Shown one piece after another: positions 1 to 13,930 of a stretch of 64,000 bases of DNA. Origin of the DNA: Aphis gossypii (taxonomy: Eukaryota > Arthropoda > Insecta > Hemiptera > Aphididae); NCBI RefSeq assembly GCF_020184175.1, contig NC_065531.1, positions 33,935,213 to 33,999,212 of the forward strand, given 5' to 3'. The notes under the pieces are model-generated. The model was given only the letters and a program-made list of their open reading frames with translations, was not told the origin of the DNA and did no database searches. Made by a program: the position numbers and the translations under genes. The first letter of the stretch is position 1. Each line of letters begins with the position of its first letter.

Positions 1-1779
1 TAATAATTAGTAGTTTACGAAGGAGAGATAAAAAATAAAAAGATATAATTACTAGTACAGTTAACATTCTAAAATATTCTAAAACACACAAAAACCTATT
101 ATAATAGAGTCTGTAAGAGTTGTATCTTATTTTTAAAAAGAACAAACAGTTTATATTTTATAATATTTATTTATAAATGCAAACAATATATTTAAATAAA
201 TTCGCATATTGTAAATTTATATTGGTTAAATCAAATAAATATACAAATCAATTATACTATTATTGAAATAATTAAATAAAATTGGTGAATGGAAGTTAAA
301 TGGGTAGATTTGTCACTCGATTTGAAACAGTTGTCCGTGCCAATATACACTGATACACCTTTTTCGGTTACTAACAAAAAAACAATGACAATTGCGTGAC
401 GAGGATCCCATAAAAACTACTTTCCCTCATCCAAATACTCACCCTAATTCCATATCCTCTATTCCGCTCCATTATTTTTTTATTCTATAAAAAAAAAATT
501 GATAGTAATTTTCCCTTAGAATTACAGTCTATAACGACCAAAGAAAAGTAGTACTCATGTGTATGATATAAAAGGAAAATGTATTTTACTTTTTTTTCAA
601 ATTATGTTTAAACATTATGGCTTTTTAAGCATTGGGTTTGTAGATCATGCAAAACACCATGTGTTAATTAAAAATAAATGATACATTATTGCCTTATTAT
701 ATTTTTTATTCTTTGATAAAAAAAAATATAAAATTATGTTAACATACTATGACAATTAATTGATGCTTGCAAAATAAAGTTTTTGTTGTTTTTTTATCTT
801 ATTGAGTTAAGTTAATTTGGAAAAATGTAGATAATTTATAAGTTAACTTTTTTTGTTTTATTTCATAACTGATATTGTATCTAGTTAATTTTTTTTTTTT
901 TTATCGTAGAAAATTTAGAATTGTATTAATTTGTATTTTTTTTTGAATTGCATAGTAAAATAAAATATAGATATTAAAATTATTGAACTTATTATTATTA
1001 TTAATATTATAATATTAAAAAAAAAAAAAAATCAGCACATTATCAGCATATTAAATATGAATTACTTACATTTTTTACAATTATTTATTATTGTCCATGA
1101 TCTCTTTAGTTATATTACATTCATAAACTGTCGTAAAATTAAATAAATACTTTATCAGTATATTATTTAAAAAATAATATTAAATATTACATTTACTTCT
1201 GTAAAATTAGGCACAATCTTGTATTTTATAAATAAATAAATAACTATAAATTATTAATAATAATTATAGAAACGTGCATGCGAAGGTAGTGGGTAAATTA
1301 ATAATATTATTTTTTTCTCCATAATGATTACCCCTATAGCATTTCTGTTTAATAATAATTATCCGCATGTATATAATATTCTGTAAACATGCAATTATTA
1401 TAAGTTATTACTAAAAAGTATACACTACATACCTATTACACACCTAATTTATTCGTTTCACATATTTTGTATATATTTGTATTTATATGCGTTAGTTTAA
1501 TGTTTAATCATAATTCCTGTAATGAACTAGTTTTGAACTCCGTGTTCAGAAATAATAGGAAACACTTCAACACTACAATATTTAGTAGGTACCTATTTAG
1601 AACACAAATTATATTTTAATATTTTAATATATAAGTATTATATTTATATTTCCAATCAAGATCTTTGTATTTTAGAAGTAATATGCGAAAATTAAATAAC
1701 TGATACAAAAAAAAAATAAAAAACTAACTCATAAGTTATTATGTATAATTGAAGAAAAAATAATTTGTTAAATTAAAAG

Positions 1780-1834
1780 CTACATCGATGTAGTTACTTC
1801 TACATCTATTCTACATCTACTAAAAGAAGTAACT
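1780..1834. repeat. Perfect 14-bp palindrome followed by a 10-bp-arm inverted repeat
   Basis: A perfect palindrome (ctacatcgatgtag) occupies 1780-1793. It overlaps a second structure whose arms, agttacttct (1792-1801) and agaagtaact (1825-1834), are perfectly complementary across a 23-nt loop. The words ctacatc/tacatct recur several times between the arms. The structure could extrude as a cruciform or fold in RNA. No known RNA family is recognised. Confidence 0.6.
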
Positions 1835-4074
1835 CGTTATATAATCAAGGTAAAAGTAACTTAACTTTCTTTTTAAATAATTATTGTCAATTATGTGATT
1901 TTTCAAAATATTTTCTCAAAGTAAACACCATAATATTGTGTTAATATTTTTAAAAATAAACATACATATAATTTCTAAATTAATTTTTTTAAAGTCATAT
2001 TTTTACATATAAAATTAAATTGAAATTAGATGAAATAAATTGGAATTATATGTATCTCAAATTAAAACGGTGTATTTATTATTATTAATTTCCCCTTTAA
2101 AACATGTAAAACCGTGTAAACCTGAAGTAATTTTTACTTTAAATAATTATATTATTATATTTTTTGTTATACTTAGTTACATTGAATATATTTGCATGCA
2201 ATTAAATAAGTTTTTGCTTCAAGTGCAATTTAAAACATTTTAAGATTTAGCTTAGTTTCTAATACCATTGAGTGGAACTTGATTTAATTGCATAGTTTTA
2301 CAATTTATTACACCTAAAAGAATATTTAAATTATGTGTTAAGTTGAATTAACCTATGTATGAAACACATCCACTTGGTCAATAATTAAACTGTTTTTTAG
2401 GTTAATAATATTGTGTTATGCATATAAATATTATATTACATATAACTACATTTCAATTTTATGATTTTTCTCTAAATTAATTTCCGTATAACAAATAACA
2501 TTGAGGCAAAAATAAAAAGTTAATATACATTTTATTTAGTAGGTATATGGTTTGAATGACTGGAATGTGAATAATATTATAAAAAATATGAATGTATATT
2601 TTAATTTTTCAACAGCTTATGTGAATAACGTAGTATTTATAAACACCAATTTATTTTAAAATTTAGGCAGATATTAATTCTTGACTAAGTTGTTCACAAA
2701 TATTGAAATATATCCCGATTTATAGAATTATTAATATTATTATATTATTATATTTAAATTTAATAATTATTAAATCATGTTATATTAATATAAAATTATT
2801 TAAGCACTACTAATTTTAAAGATAGTATTTATTTTCTTGTTTTATTCAGGATCTAATATTAATTTTAATTGCTTACATATAATTTCAACGTAATCAAAAA
2901 TTAAAATTACCAATAATAATGAATAAAATTATTTCATTTTATTTGATAATAGTTTCACATCTATATTGATAATACATGCCTACTGCCTAGGTATACAATA
3001 TATCTGATCATAGGTCTGTAACAATATTTAATAATATGTAAGTTACATTTAAAAAATGTAAAACTAAAATTAATTCTGAGGTTAGGTTACATTGAGCATC
3101 AAATGCGATCGTTTAACATTATCAAAATAAACTTTATATAAATGCAAATAAATTCTCTTGAATTATAATAGTACCCGTATTGTCTTTTGCATCGTAGACT
3201 TTTGATTCACAGTTGGTTTCTACCCACTTAAGGTCATCTTAAAATACAATTTATAATATTTTACACAATTGTCGTTTTTTATTGTGTATAACTGATTAGA
3301 CGAAATACCTAAATAAAACAATTATTCATTTATTTTTTTTTTATCTGTGATTTATCTTCAAACAATTTTTATTATAGTTAAAAAAAAATAATAATAATCA
3401 TAGACATTTGTTACTATTTATATATTTTTTTTTTTACTATACACAATACAATTTGCAATACCATGTTTTAAGTTATCACATATTACTACTCTTAAACATA
3501 ACTAATATGGAATTATAATATTATGTTGAAAGCAATTTCAATAAAATAATTTATTATTTATGTGATGAATGAATTTAGTTCTAACATACCGTATTTTCAA
3601 TTCAATTATAACAATTTTTTTTTATATTATAATAGTTCTAAATATATTAATTTTAGAAACTTGAAACATTACACCATTGTTCAAATAATTATTTTTTATG
3701 CATAAAAAAAATTAAAAAATTATTTTGTTTAATTATGAGATTTTTTTAATATTTAATGTTGAAAAATGGCCATCTACACTTGATCAAAGCTTTTAAAAAA
3801 ACTTATAATAACCGTTAAACTATAAATTATACATTATTATTATTCAAAAATAAATTACTAAGTTATTGAGACAATGGGTTTAATCGAAATTACTGAAAAT
3901 CATCTATCAATATAATTGTATGGTATTTGATATTGGATTCAATATTGGCTTATAAGTTTATAATTATAATAATATATTATGATCTTATTATTTTATAAAT
4001 ATTAAGAATATAATATACACGAAGAGTTTATCTAAAATTAGTTTAGCACGCCATTAGCTTACGTTTATATATTA

Positions 4075-4101
4075 TATATATTATGTATAACATAATATAT
4101 A
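4075..4101. repeat. AT-rich palindrome (12-bp arms, 3-nt loop)
   Basis: The arms tatatattatgt (4075-4086) and acataatatata (4090-4101) are perfectly complementary around a 3-nt centre. AT palindromes of this kind arise easily in AT-rich DNA, so no function is proposed. Confidence 0.55.
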
Positions 4102-4830
4102 CTATTAACTATTACATTTTGCATATACTAAATACTTATTAATTACGAGTATCTTTTAAAAATAAATTATATAAAGTTAAAAAAATAAAATAAAATGTTT
4201 AAATATTTTTGATATATAAACTAACACTATGACTTCTCGAATTTTATTTCGTATACAATGATTTAAATTGAGTGCATATTTAACACATCTATTCCATTGC
4301 CTACTCAATGATAATGTATAATTGCAACCAATTAATTAAGTATAAAGTAGAGTGACTTTTTAGGTTTACTGTTTATTTCTTTTCAATATAACGGTATAAC
4401 ATATTAGGTATATAGTTAAGTATTAATGAATTAATTTATGATGTACTTAAAATAGTTAAACATTGTTGTAATACATATTTAAATGCAATTAAAATATACC
4501 TGTTGAATATATACAAATATACAAAATAAAAAACTTGCTTTTAGAATAAAAATATTAATATTAATATTAATAATTAGTTGGTCAACCTTGGATTATTGGA
4601 TTATTGAAATTTTACTTATTATTGGTTATATTAACAGATGTTGCTTATAATTCTAATGGTTATAAAATTCAATAGTTTATAAAACTCAAATTTCGTAAAA
4701 AATAGTAGTAAATGTATAAATTTTTGGTAACATTTTGAAATTGATTACTTTTGAAAAGTTGTTTATGTAGTAGTGGTTTCAATTCATATTATATTATCTT
4801 ATTGTAATTTATCAAACTAACATCGAACAA

Positions 4831-4948
4831 GAGGCTTTAGAGATTTCAGAAGTTTTAAGGAAGGCTACCGAGGCACTAATTTTATACAATATGATTACGG
4901 ATCGTATATTAACAGAATAGTCGAGAGTAACAAAAAAAAAAAAAAAAA
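4831..4948 (+). repeat. Dispersed repeat copy 1, with poly-A tail
   Basis: From 'gaggctttag' (4831) to the 17-base A run (4932-4948), the sequence aligns end to end with 35373-35493 in the same orientation. Shared blocks include gaggc.ttag, atttcaga, tttaag, attttata and a final tag..agaaaca-like stretch before the A-rich end. One frame from about 4822 is open for about 32 codons (residues IEQEALEISEVLRK onward) and stops at TAG. This suggests, without proving, an old coding fragment. The A run is consistent with retroposition. I cannot name the family. Confidence 0.5.
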
Positions 4949-7269
4949 CAAATTATTTAATAAATAATACTATTATGTAACATATACAATTAATATGTTA
5001 AATAATATTTAATGCGTAACATGTAAAAGCAAAGATGAAAGTATGTGTGAAATGAAAAAAATAAAAATAAAGTAAAAAATGTATTTATTTTTTGGTTATT
5101 TATCATTATCACTTTTTCTAAAAAGTCTATTCCATGATTAGACTCGTTTTGTGGTAGTGTCAAAGTTAATTATTATAACGGTGTTCATTGTAAATCTAAT
5201 TTTGGAAAGAAAGAACATATTTTACTTATTTTTTTTAAAAAAATCAATACATTTATCATTATTTATCATTGAATCTTAGTAACATCGAAATAATATAGAC
5301 TGTAGTAGAAAAGAATAAATATGATTGTAAATACAAATTCTAAGATCTTTATAGTTTAACATGTTTTGGTATTAATCGATATGTATCATAAGAATATACG
5401 TAAATCAAATTACGGTAATATAATTGGTTCTTGTCCAATTTTAACTTATTTGCCAATTTATAGTTTTTTGAGAAGTACACAATAAAGTCCAATGTTTTTG
5501 CACAAATATTATTTATTAAATAATTTAATTTAATATTCAGTATAAAAATTAAATATATAATAATATGGTAGTTATATAAAAAAATTTAAAGGTTTTTATG
5601 ATTTTTTTCTAAGAAAAAACATTTATTTTTTTATTGAAAACTAACACTTATTGTTATAATATCTCGATAATTAAATATTGATCGATTTTTTTTTATTATC
5701 TACAACATATATTTTCTAACTTAACGTAAATATTTGGTTGGAATTCGAAAAATAAATATGTTATTACGGCTTTAAAAAAAATATATGTTTTTATGAAAAA
5801 TGTATATTTAAACTTTTGAATTTATTATTAACACACGACATTTCAGCTTATTTTATTCTAAAATACGTGTACTCGATACTATGGTACTTTGTCAGTAAAA
5901 ACGTTGCATTAAAATTATTATTTTTAATTTTGAGACCATGACTCATATCAATGAAGTTTGCATGGTCTTGCTTGAATCTATGCATTTATATAAATTCCTT
6001 TTTGTATTATTTTCTATTAGGTCTATACATATGATTTTTTACCAATCACATATTTATTTGTTTGATTTTATTTAACAACGAAAAACGTTATATGATTTAT
6101 AAGAACATTACTATTCTAGTAGTGATACACTCGATGATGTGTAAGCCAGACTTTACATCATCTATAATATTATACAAAAACAATATTTATTTTGTTATCC
6201 AGTGTTGGAAAATTGAGAAATTTATATAAAATTATAAAAAACAGTTTATTTATTTAAACTTTTTTTTGTTGACATTCCAAAATAAATATAAAAATACTCC
6301 ATGAATAACTAAAATGAAGAAATTAATTGCTATTCTTTAATTTCTCGAAATTTATCTTTAAAGTACAACTCTGCATCACTAAGTTTATATTATATTCTCC
6401 ACTACGGGTTCATTAGAAATACATTAGTGTCAAACGAAAGAAAATTAGAACAATAAACAGCGTACACTGTGTTTGTTTCATTATGTCAATAATCGTATGC
6501 TCTTCATCACATGTTAGTTCACGTATATTTCATCCGTGCTGTATAAATATTGGTTTATACACTGTTAATACGTATTTTACATACGATGTTAGTTACACTT
6601 TGATGACGTATGGATAAATACAAATTTACAAAGATCCAAAATAATATTTAATTATATTGTATATGACAAATTAGTATGTCGCTTGCATTATATTTATCAT
6701 ATTTCGAAAGTAATATGTTTCACAAACAGAAATTGGTCGTTAATTCATAAAAATTAAATAGATGCTTGACGTAACTTCGTACATTATTATATCCATTTAG
6801 ACGTCGTTGTATTATGTGACGTGAGTACAAGACTATAACTGGTACTATGTTTATGAAACGAAATCAAATGTTTAACTAAAATTTCAATAGTTTATCAGAA
6901 TTCAATCGTGATTTATTTTTAGTGCGTTAGTCACAATATTCCCTACTAATATATGTAACTACATTGCGTGATGTAATAATTTTTGTTAAAATTATAACGA
7001 TAACCTACAGTTATAAAACTTTGTGGGTTTAAACCATGTTGGACAAATAAAGGCTTATCAACGGTGAGACTGTAGTTTTACACACCATCAGTATTTCAAC
7101 TCTATCTACGTTGACACCGCTTGACGATTTCCACGAAAATAGACGTGTATAACAGCCAGTCACCGTAAAATTTTTGTGGCAGAACTGTGTGCGTTGCCTT
7201 CTGTCTCATCAATTATTATCGAAAGTGTTAGCAAGTATAACCGATTGTATTTATAATATTTAAACTTAA
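4949..7269. other. AT-rich non-coding DNA
   Basis: No gene is visible. From about 6360 onward the sequence becomes gradually less AT-rich and contains CRE-like 'tgacgt' words near 6603 and 6820, leading into the GC-rich block at 7270. Nothing else is supported. Confidence 0.65.
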
Positions 7270-7740
7270 AGTTTATGTTACAGTCAGAAAAGCAGAAAAA
7301 TACGGATTGAAAAAAAGGAAAATTGTAATGAGAAAGGCAGGGAGAAAAACCGACCGTGCACAGTGGTCTCTATGGCTGGCACCACCAACAGCGGTGCGTA
7401 TATAGGGTGGTATGGAAGGAGTAAAAATGAGACGACTAATCATTTTAAATTGCATTACGAGTTGTCGGTAGCAGCGGTGGTGGTTGAGGATGGGAGAAGG
7501 AAAGGGTATAACGTCGTCGGTCTGTTAAAATAATTGAATCGAGATAAAAGTTTAGCCGGGAGCGCGACCCGGGTCTATTGTCTTGGTCCAAATTGCGGTC
7601 TGCCCCCTTTTAGACCCCGAAATCGCCAACCTCCAGTGACCCTCTCATCCACCATCAACTTCCACCACCAAAACTTCTCGTGTCCTCTGGGCAAACCCGC
7701 GTGCGCAGAAATAGCAGTGATGGTCATATGGTAGCTAACA
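7270..7740. promoter_or_regulatory. GC-rich island, candidate regulatory element
   Basis: This block is clearly richer in G+C than its surroundings. It holds a purine-rich half (7300-7520) and a pyrimidine-rich, CCACC-containing half (7600-7700). Open frames exist on both strands (about 60 codons each), but neither shows a recognisable domain, and the plus-strand one starts at TTG. The centre (7535-7600) carries closely packed factor-like words: a TAATTG homeodomain core, GATAA, a short GC stem (ccggg/cccgg) and ATTGT. An enhancer, promoter or untranslated exon would all fit. The sequence alone does not decide. Confidence 0.3.
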
Positions 7741-8149
7741 TTATAATATACGACCGAGCCATGTGACAGTACTTGGTTTGTCCCTGGTAATCCAAGTCAA
7801 ATTTCTCCAAAATGTTTTCAAACTACATACATTTTAATTAGTTTCATTTACCGGTAACGTTTATGATAAATAATATTAGGAATACATGAAACGATTTATA
7901 CGAATTTTTATAGTGTGCAGTAAAATAATAAGTTCTGTAGTCGTGAATTCGTGACTGTGGCGTTTCACGAATCAACGTTCCTGTTTTTTGATAATAGCTG
8001 CGTAGTGTCACATATCATTAACTTCCAGACTTTCTAAAACGTAGCAATTTTCAATAGAAAATAGTAATCGAAATTCCGACAAACCATAAGTCTAATTAAT
8101 ATGAAAACTTACATCGAATATTTATAATAATATGTACTATGATTCTATA

Positions 8150-8425
8150 TCCTTACCGCGAACAATGTCACAGCTATTTGAGGATGGATCGCTGGTGGTC
8201 AACGTACACGACGACACAGCTGTTCTCTCACTGTGTTGATTGGAGTGGGCGTGTACTATTATTATAAGAGTCCTGTACGGTTTTAGGTCGGGTCGGCGTT
8301 TATTGCGTAGTCGATTCCAATACCGTGATACATTATAATATGATAATGGGGTTCGTGTAATCGACCGTAAACCGAAACAATATTATAACTGGAAAAGTCG
8401 GTTGTATTATGTATTATGTATATGT
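8150..8425. promoter_or_regulatory. GC-rich island with E-box and KLF/EGR-like words
   Basis: This short GC-elevated block has no coding frame of note. It includes an E-box CAGCTG (8217-8222) and GTGGGCGTGT (8245-8254), which resembles Krüppel-like or EGR sites, followed by several CpG-containing words (gggtcggcg, aatcgaccg). It is probably part of the same regulatory neighbourhood as 7270-7740. This is inferred from composition and motif words only. Confidence 0.25.
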
Positions 8426-11400
8426 ATAATATACACCAACGCCCAACATATAGATTAAAACAAGTTTAGGCTGGTTGTTTTTAAATCGACAAAAAATTAG
8501 CCTATGCAAATAAGTCCAAAACAAAATAATTATTGATGATATTAAAATGAACATTATAATACATATTTTGTTAAAACATTGTACACAATGCAACGATAAT
8601 AAATAAATAGCTTACGGCGCATACATTTTGTCCGTCGTGTCATCATATTACACACACATCGAGATCGTTTGCATTATCACAATATCCGTGTAGAAATATC
8701 AGACATAAGAATTTCGTATACATTTTTTCACTAATCAAGGTTTCGAGTGCTACTTATACCTACCAAAAATTAAAATATTCAAAGATTCTGTGATAGACCA
8801 GAATTATTTATCTTCAGGAATCATCTCTTTCATGTTATCATAATTAATTTTAAACTTGAATTTCTTCATATTGCCACTAATTTCTCCCCTGACTGTTGTT
8901 TCTCTAATAATGATCTTAAATTTATATCAGTTCTTAATATAATTACCCACACAACACGTCAGATATCGTCTTTATAGTTTCCTACTTTAAGTAGTCACTA
9001 CTTTAATATATTTTAATGTTATGTTGCTTCTGATATATTCTGTTAAAATTATTATATGTCATATTTAAACCTTTGAATTGTTATAATTTATTTTTTAAGA
9101 GTTTAAAATCTATAGTCGTTATGCACAGTTAGTTAGATATTTTTAAGAATATATCATGTAGAAAAATATAATCTTATAATATTATTGATTATTAGATAAT
9201 AATTCATTTTGAAAATATTTAGTGTATCAATTAATTCCACACACTTTATTGTATAACTAAATTGTATTTAATTCTCAAATGTGTGTAAAAACAATGTATT
9301 TCATTAATTTCATACGAATAAATAAACATAAAAATATATTATAAAGATTGTAACGATACGTTTTTCAATAAAAATAAATTATAGCAAAAGTATTTTTGAT
9401 CTGCAAGTGCGAAAAAGATTTTGTGAGAGAAAATTTAGTGTTGTACTAATGCCAGAAATGCCATTTCTTTAATTTTACCGATCCTATCTTTGCAAATACA
9501 TACGAGTATAATAATTTAAAAGGTAGTTTACCGAATGTTTATGCTTTGTTTATAGATTTTAGTCATAATTTATGTGACGTGAATTAAAAATACCTTTTAT
9601 GTTTTTATTTTATGTAAACTATTCAGAAATTCCGAATAATATCATCTTGGAATATCGAGAGACAACTAATGTGACGGCGATTAGTTTATACATTATACGT
9701 TTATTAAAATGAATTTGCCAATTATTTTCATTTAAACAACATGGAGTTATGGTAAATAACTTTTAAAAAAAATCTATTTAATTTGTAATTCGTATTATAT
9801 ATTATTATAAGTATTACAATATTATGATCATTTTAATATTTTTGAATAATTTTTAGATAACATAATATTTTGTTCAAATATAATTAACTATTAATTATAT
9901 AAAATATAATTGCATTTGTTTGTATTAAATTGGTCAAGAATAATATTATGTTACTTATGGAAAAACATTGAGATTTAATAAGTTTTGTTATTTTTAAATG
10001 ATGTAAGATACTAATATATTCAGAAAAAAATTATAAAAAAAATATATATTATATGAAGAATTTAGTCGTAAAATCCAGGAAATATTTTATTTCGTTTACA
10101 TGGATAACAAAAAAACATATATGTTTAAAAAAATAAACTAACAAAAAAAAAAAAAAATGTTCATATTTTATTGCGTTTGTCTGTTAACCAATTATGTAGT
10201 ATCATAAAATGATTGTTTGATATTGGACTAAGAAATACAAAATAATAAGACTTTAAGAAAGGTTACCAACAAGCAAATTTATACTGTATTTAAACTTATT
10301 TAAAAGAAAAAAAATTTGATCTTAAAATTGAATAATAATAAAAAAAAAAAAGGCCACTAGACTACTGATTTTATACTGTGTATTAATTAAGATATCTTAA
10401 AATATCTTAAGTTGCTCTATTTATTTTTTAAAACTAAATACTTGATAATTTATTTCAACCCACTTATTGCTTCAAGTTGTTAAAATGTTAATCAATTAAC
10501 AATTATACATATTGCACATATTGTATTATCCTCAAAAAATATGTATATCTACAATTTATGAATAATTCTAAATAGTAGCTCATTTGTATATTTATATAAA
10601 AACTTGTAGATTTTTTAGAGATATATAGCAAATCAGTCAATCTGGTACAATTATTTTCAACATTAAAAAGTATCGTTTCAAGAACTCTAGCGTGGGTGAT
10701 TTAACTGTCGATTAGTTTAAACAGAAACCCAATTCATTTATTTAATTTACTTATTTATTTATATTTTGTTTATTTTTAGCTCTTAATCTGGGGACAAAAC
10801 TGTAATGATTGAAAATTTATAGTATAAAGAAAAAAAGAAAAATTACCTAATAATGAAAATATTTGCATCAACTGTTTGATTTCCATAAGCCATTAAAAAT
10901 GTTTAATATTGTCAGGTTTAACATATTATGCAACAAAAATCCAATTATAATATATAGTTTAAACCTCATATTTGAAATGGTCATCATTACAAATTCAGTA
11001 AATTGTTTACATTATCACGAAATCTACCAAACTAATCAACTAAACTAATAGCAAAATTAAACTAATTAATTATCTTCTTATTAAAATTTAACAGAAATTT
11101 AAAAATAGTTATAAGACTATTTATAGATAACGTTTATTATTATATTTAAATTATATATATATTTCTGCATGATTATCAACCTTTTATCATACATGTTATA
11201 TGTACATATAATATAATGTGCATAAAGTTATACATAAACAATACATAACAGAAACAGTTGATAATAGAGTAATTAACTAAAACGGGATCAGTTTTGTTCA
11301 AACCCATAATTTTTTTTTAAACATGTAACATGTTTTTTAAGTATTTTTTTTTTTTTTTATATTCAAAACGATAATGGACTACATTAAATGTTCATATTTG

Positions 11401-13300
11401 TGTGTGTCCATGAATTCATATTTTAAAATACAAATTTAATAAATAAATAAAAAAAAATTAATAAAAACATAATATTATAATACATTTTTCTTAAAAATAA
11501 TATATGATAAATTTAATTTATAAGTAAGGTAGAAAAAGTATAAGTATTAAAGTAATTACAGATTCACAAAAAAAAAAAAAAAAAATAGTTAAATACACCT
11601 GTCAGTTTTTTTTTTTTTAATACACTTTGTACTTATTTATAATTATTAATACAAACGTATACAAGATTTCCATTGAAAAAAAAAATACATAATGCATCAC
11701 CTTTTACTTGATACTAAATAATACTAGTTGTGCTGGTTCTTTGAAGTACCTATTATAATATTAATTTAGCGATGAAGTAAAGGGTATGTATAAAACGAAA
11801 AGTTTGTTCGGGAAATACCTGCGCTTTGATCTATGTATGGGGAAGATATTATTTATAAGATACACTATGTCCTCCTACAGCTACAATTTACTCAATTAAA
11901 TTTAAACACTGAATTTACTGAATTACTGCTATCATAAATAATTATTCAGTATACATTTTATAATAGAGATATTATTTAAAATATACGCTTACGTTATACA
12001 AAAAAAAGTCTTCCTTGTTTGAATTAATTTAATAAAATAACTACACAAATTTACACACTTAATCTAAATCCTAGTTTTATGTTAGGTACACAATATTTTA
12101 AACAATACATAATTTATTTCAATTAAACACAAATTATAAAATGTAACATTAATTATAGTACAATAATTATTATAACCATAATTTCAGATACTATTGAACT
12201 ATAATTTAAATGTTATCGACATTTATTAGAATTTTTAAAACCAATAATTTCAAAATGAATGCAAATATATTGTTTTTTCTAATAATTTATTTCAACATTT
12301 CACTATTAATAACTAATAGGTATACCTAGTAATTAAAAAATGCAATACAAATCTGTATACTTTTTCATAGTATTTTTATTGATTTAAATTATGTATGTTT
12401 ACAAATAACATAATGTAATTGTAAAGTTATTTTAATTTTTAATAATGATATTTTATTTCATTTTTATTAAAACAATTTTCAGTTTCAAAGATTTATTAAA
12501 TATTTATAATAAGTAAAAACCTACATAATATTCAGTATTTTAGTTGGTATTTTTTATTACGTTTTTGGCTTTTGTGTGTTTCATGAAATATCTTGTTTTT
12601 CTTTGTTCAGAAAATGAATATGGACTACGTAACTTCACAAGGGCAAAAAAAATATTCGACGATTTATTATGAGCTTTGTGCTTAAGTGTAATGTAATTTG
12701 AGATTTTCAACAAAATGTTATAGGGTTGAAGGGATATTTTTTTTTTTATCGCCATTCAATATTTTTACGTCCACTGTGATTTATATGGTGTTTTTACAGG
12801 AATATTATATGTTAATTTTTAGTTCAAATTGTATATTGTTTATTATTAAATACACACTATCGTCATAGATAAAATATATACGTATATCAAATAATTTGAT
12901 ATAATGATTTTATCCTAAATTCACTATTGAGTTAAAAAACCTTTTAACTCAATTTGTGTATTACTATTTTTGGTTATATGTGTTTAATACAATTATTATT
13001 GTCTAATATCGTTAATTTTTGAATTTTGTTAATTTCATTTATGATAGACATTAAGATCATGAAAGATCAAAGACGTAACATTACAATTATTATTCGAATT
13101 CACACTGTGCAACTAACTTGCAGCCATGTATGCATTAATACTTTTTAAATGATTTTTTTTTAGTATCCGGACGTTGTCACATCAAATAAATTTTCATTTG
13201 TTGGGATATAACAACGTATTATACAATATATATTGTCACATAATATAAAGTTGGCAAAATATTATATATTCCAATAATTCAGATCATAGAAAATCTTCAA
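8426..13300. other. AT-rich non-coding DNA
   Basis: This is a long AT-rich stretch with homopolymers, including an 18-base A run at 11568-11585. A 71-codon ATG frame on the minus strand (12755-12540) is lysine/asparagine rich, matches nothing I recognise and is within chance length. No other signal is supported. Confidence 0.65.
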
Positions 13301-13822
13301 CCCTCCTTTATAGATTATAGACAAGTTCGTTTTAACCGAAGTCAGGTACTTGCTGTGGCTTCATTGTCACTGTTATTCTGAACGCGTTATTAATACACTA
13401 ATATTATATATTTTGTATATTAATACTAGTAAGTAGTAACTATAGCCGGATTTCGTTTTGTCTACTATTTTATATACTCTATAATTATATTATTAAAATA
13501 TTAAATAGATTGGTCAATTTTATCCTAAAACGAATTTTTATAAATACATATAACATGAATTGGCGCAAATTGTTGATTCAAAAATATAATTCCAATTTTC
13601 ATTTTCCTTAATTTTTAATTTGCATTGGAAATGTCACATTTTATTTAACATAATAAGTTTGGGTATGCCTAATATTTTCTATAATAATTAGTATACTCTC
13701 AAGGGCATCAAACCGAGATACTTCAATTTCTTTTTTCTGAGATTTTATTAATATCATTGAGTTTCAAGGATTTAAGATTACATTAAAAATGCGAAACGAA
13801 CCAAGTAAATATTATTTGTACA

Positions 13823-13891
13823 GCAGATTGTGAAAGAATAGCTTTCAAATCTGCAATTCACGAGAAACGAGACATTTAATTTCAGTTTCTC
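13823..13891. repeat. Two adjacent stem-loops
   Basis: Stem-loop 1 has arms gcagattgtgaaag (13823-13836) and ctttcaaatctgc (13842-13854). They pair over 13 bp with one bulged base and a 5-nt loop. Stem-loop 2 has arms gagaaac (13862-13868) and gtttctc (13885-13891). The first is unusually good for this background. It is too short for a typical animal microRNA precursor. It could be structured RNA, a cruciform or a transposon end. Confidence 0.5.
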
Positions 13892-13930
13892 TTGTAAGCA
13901 CCGCGTGTTCAATATGTATGGAAATAGACT

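Larger units (their letters stand above)
1..4823. other. AT-rich non-coding DNA
   Basis: This is AT-rich sequence with many homopolymer runs and no supportable gene. Its open frames are short and mostly begin at non-ATG codons. A slightly less AT-rich, pyrimidine-biased patch lies at about 335-470. The only structures that stand out are the palindrome and hairpin at 1780-1834 and the AT palindrome at 4075-4101, both listed separately. Confidence 0.7.

Noticed and set aside
12540..12755. 71-codon minus-strand ATG frame
   Set aside because: It is Lys/Asn rich, follows base composition, and has no recognisable family or splice context.
13340..13365. miR-275-like word tcaggtactt
   Set aside because: The similarity stops after nine bases and there is no hairpin.
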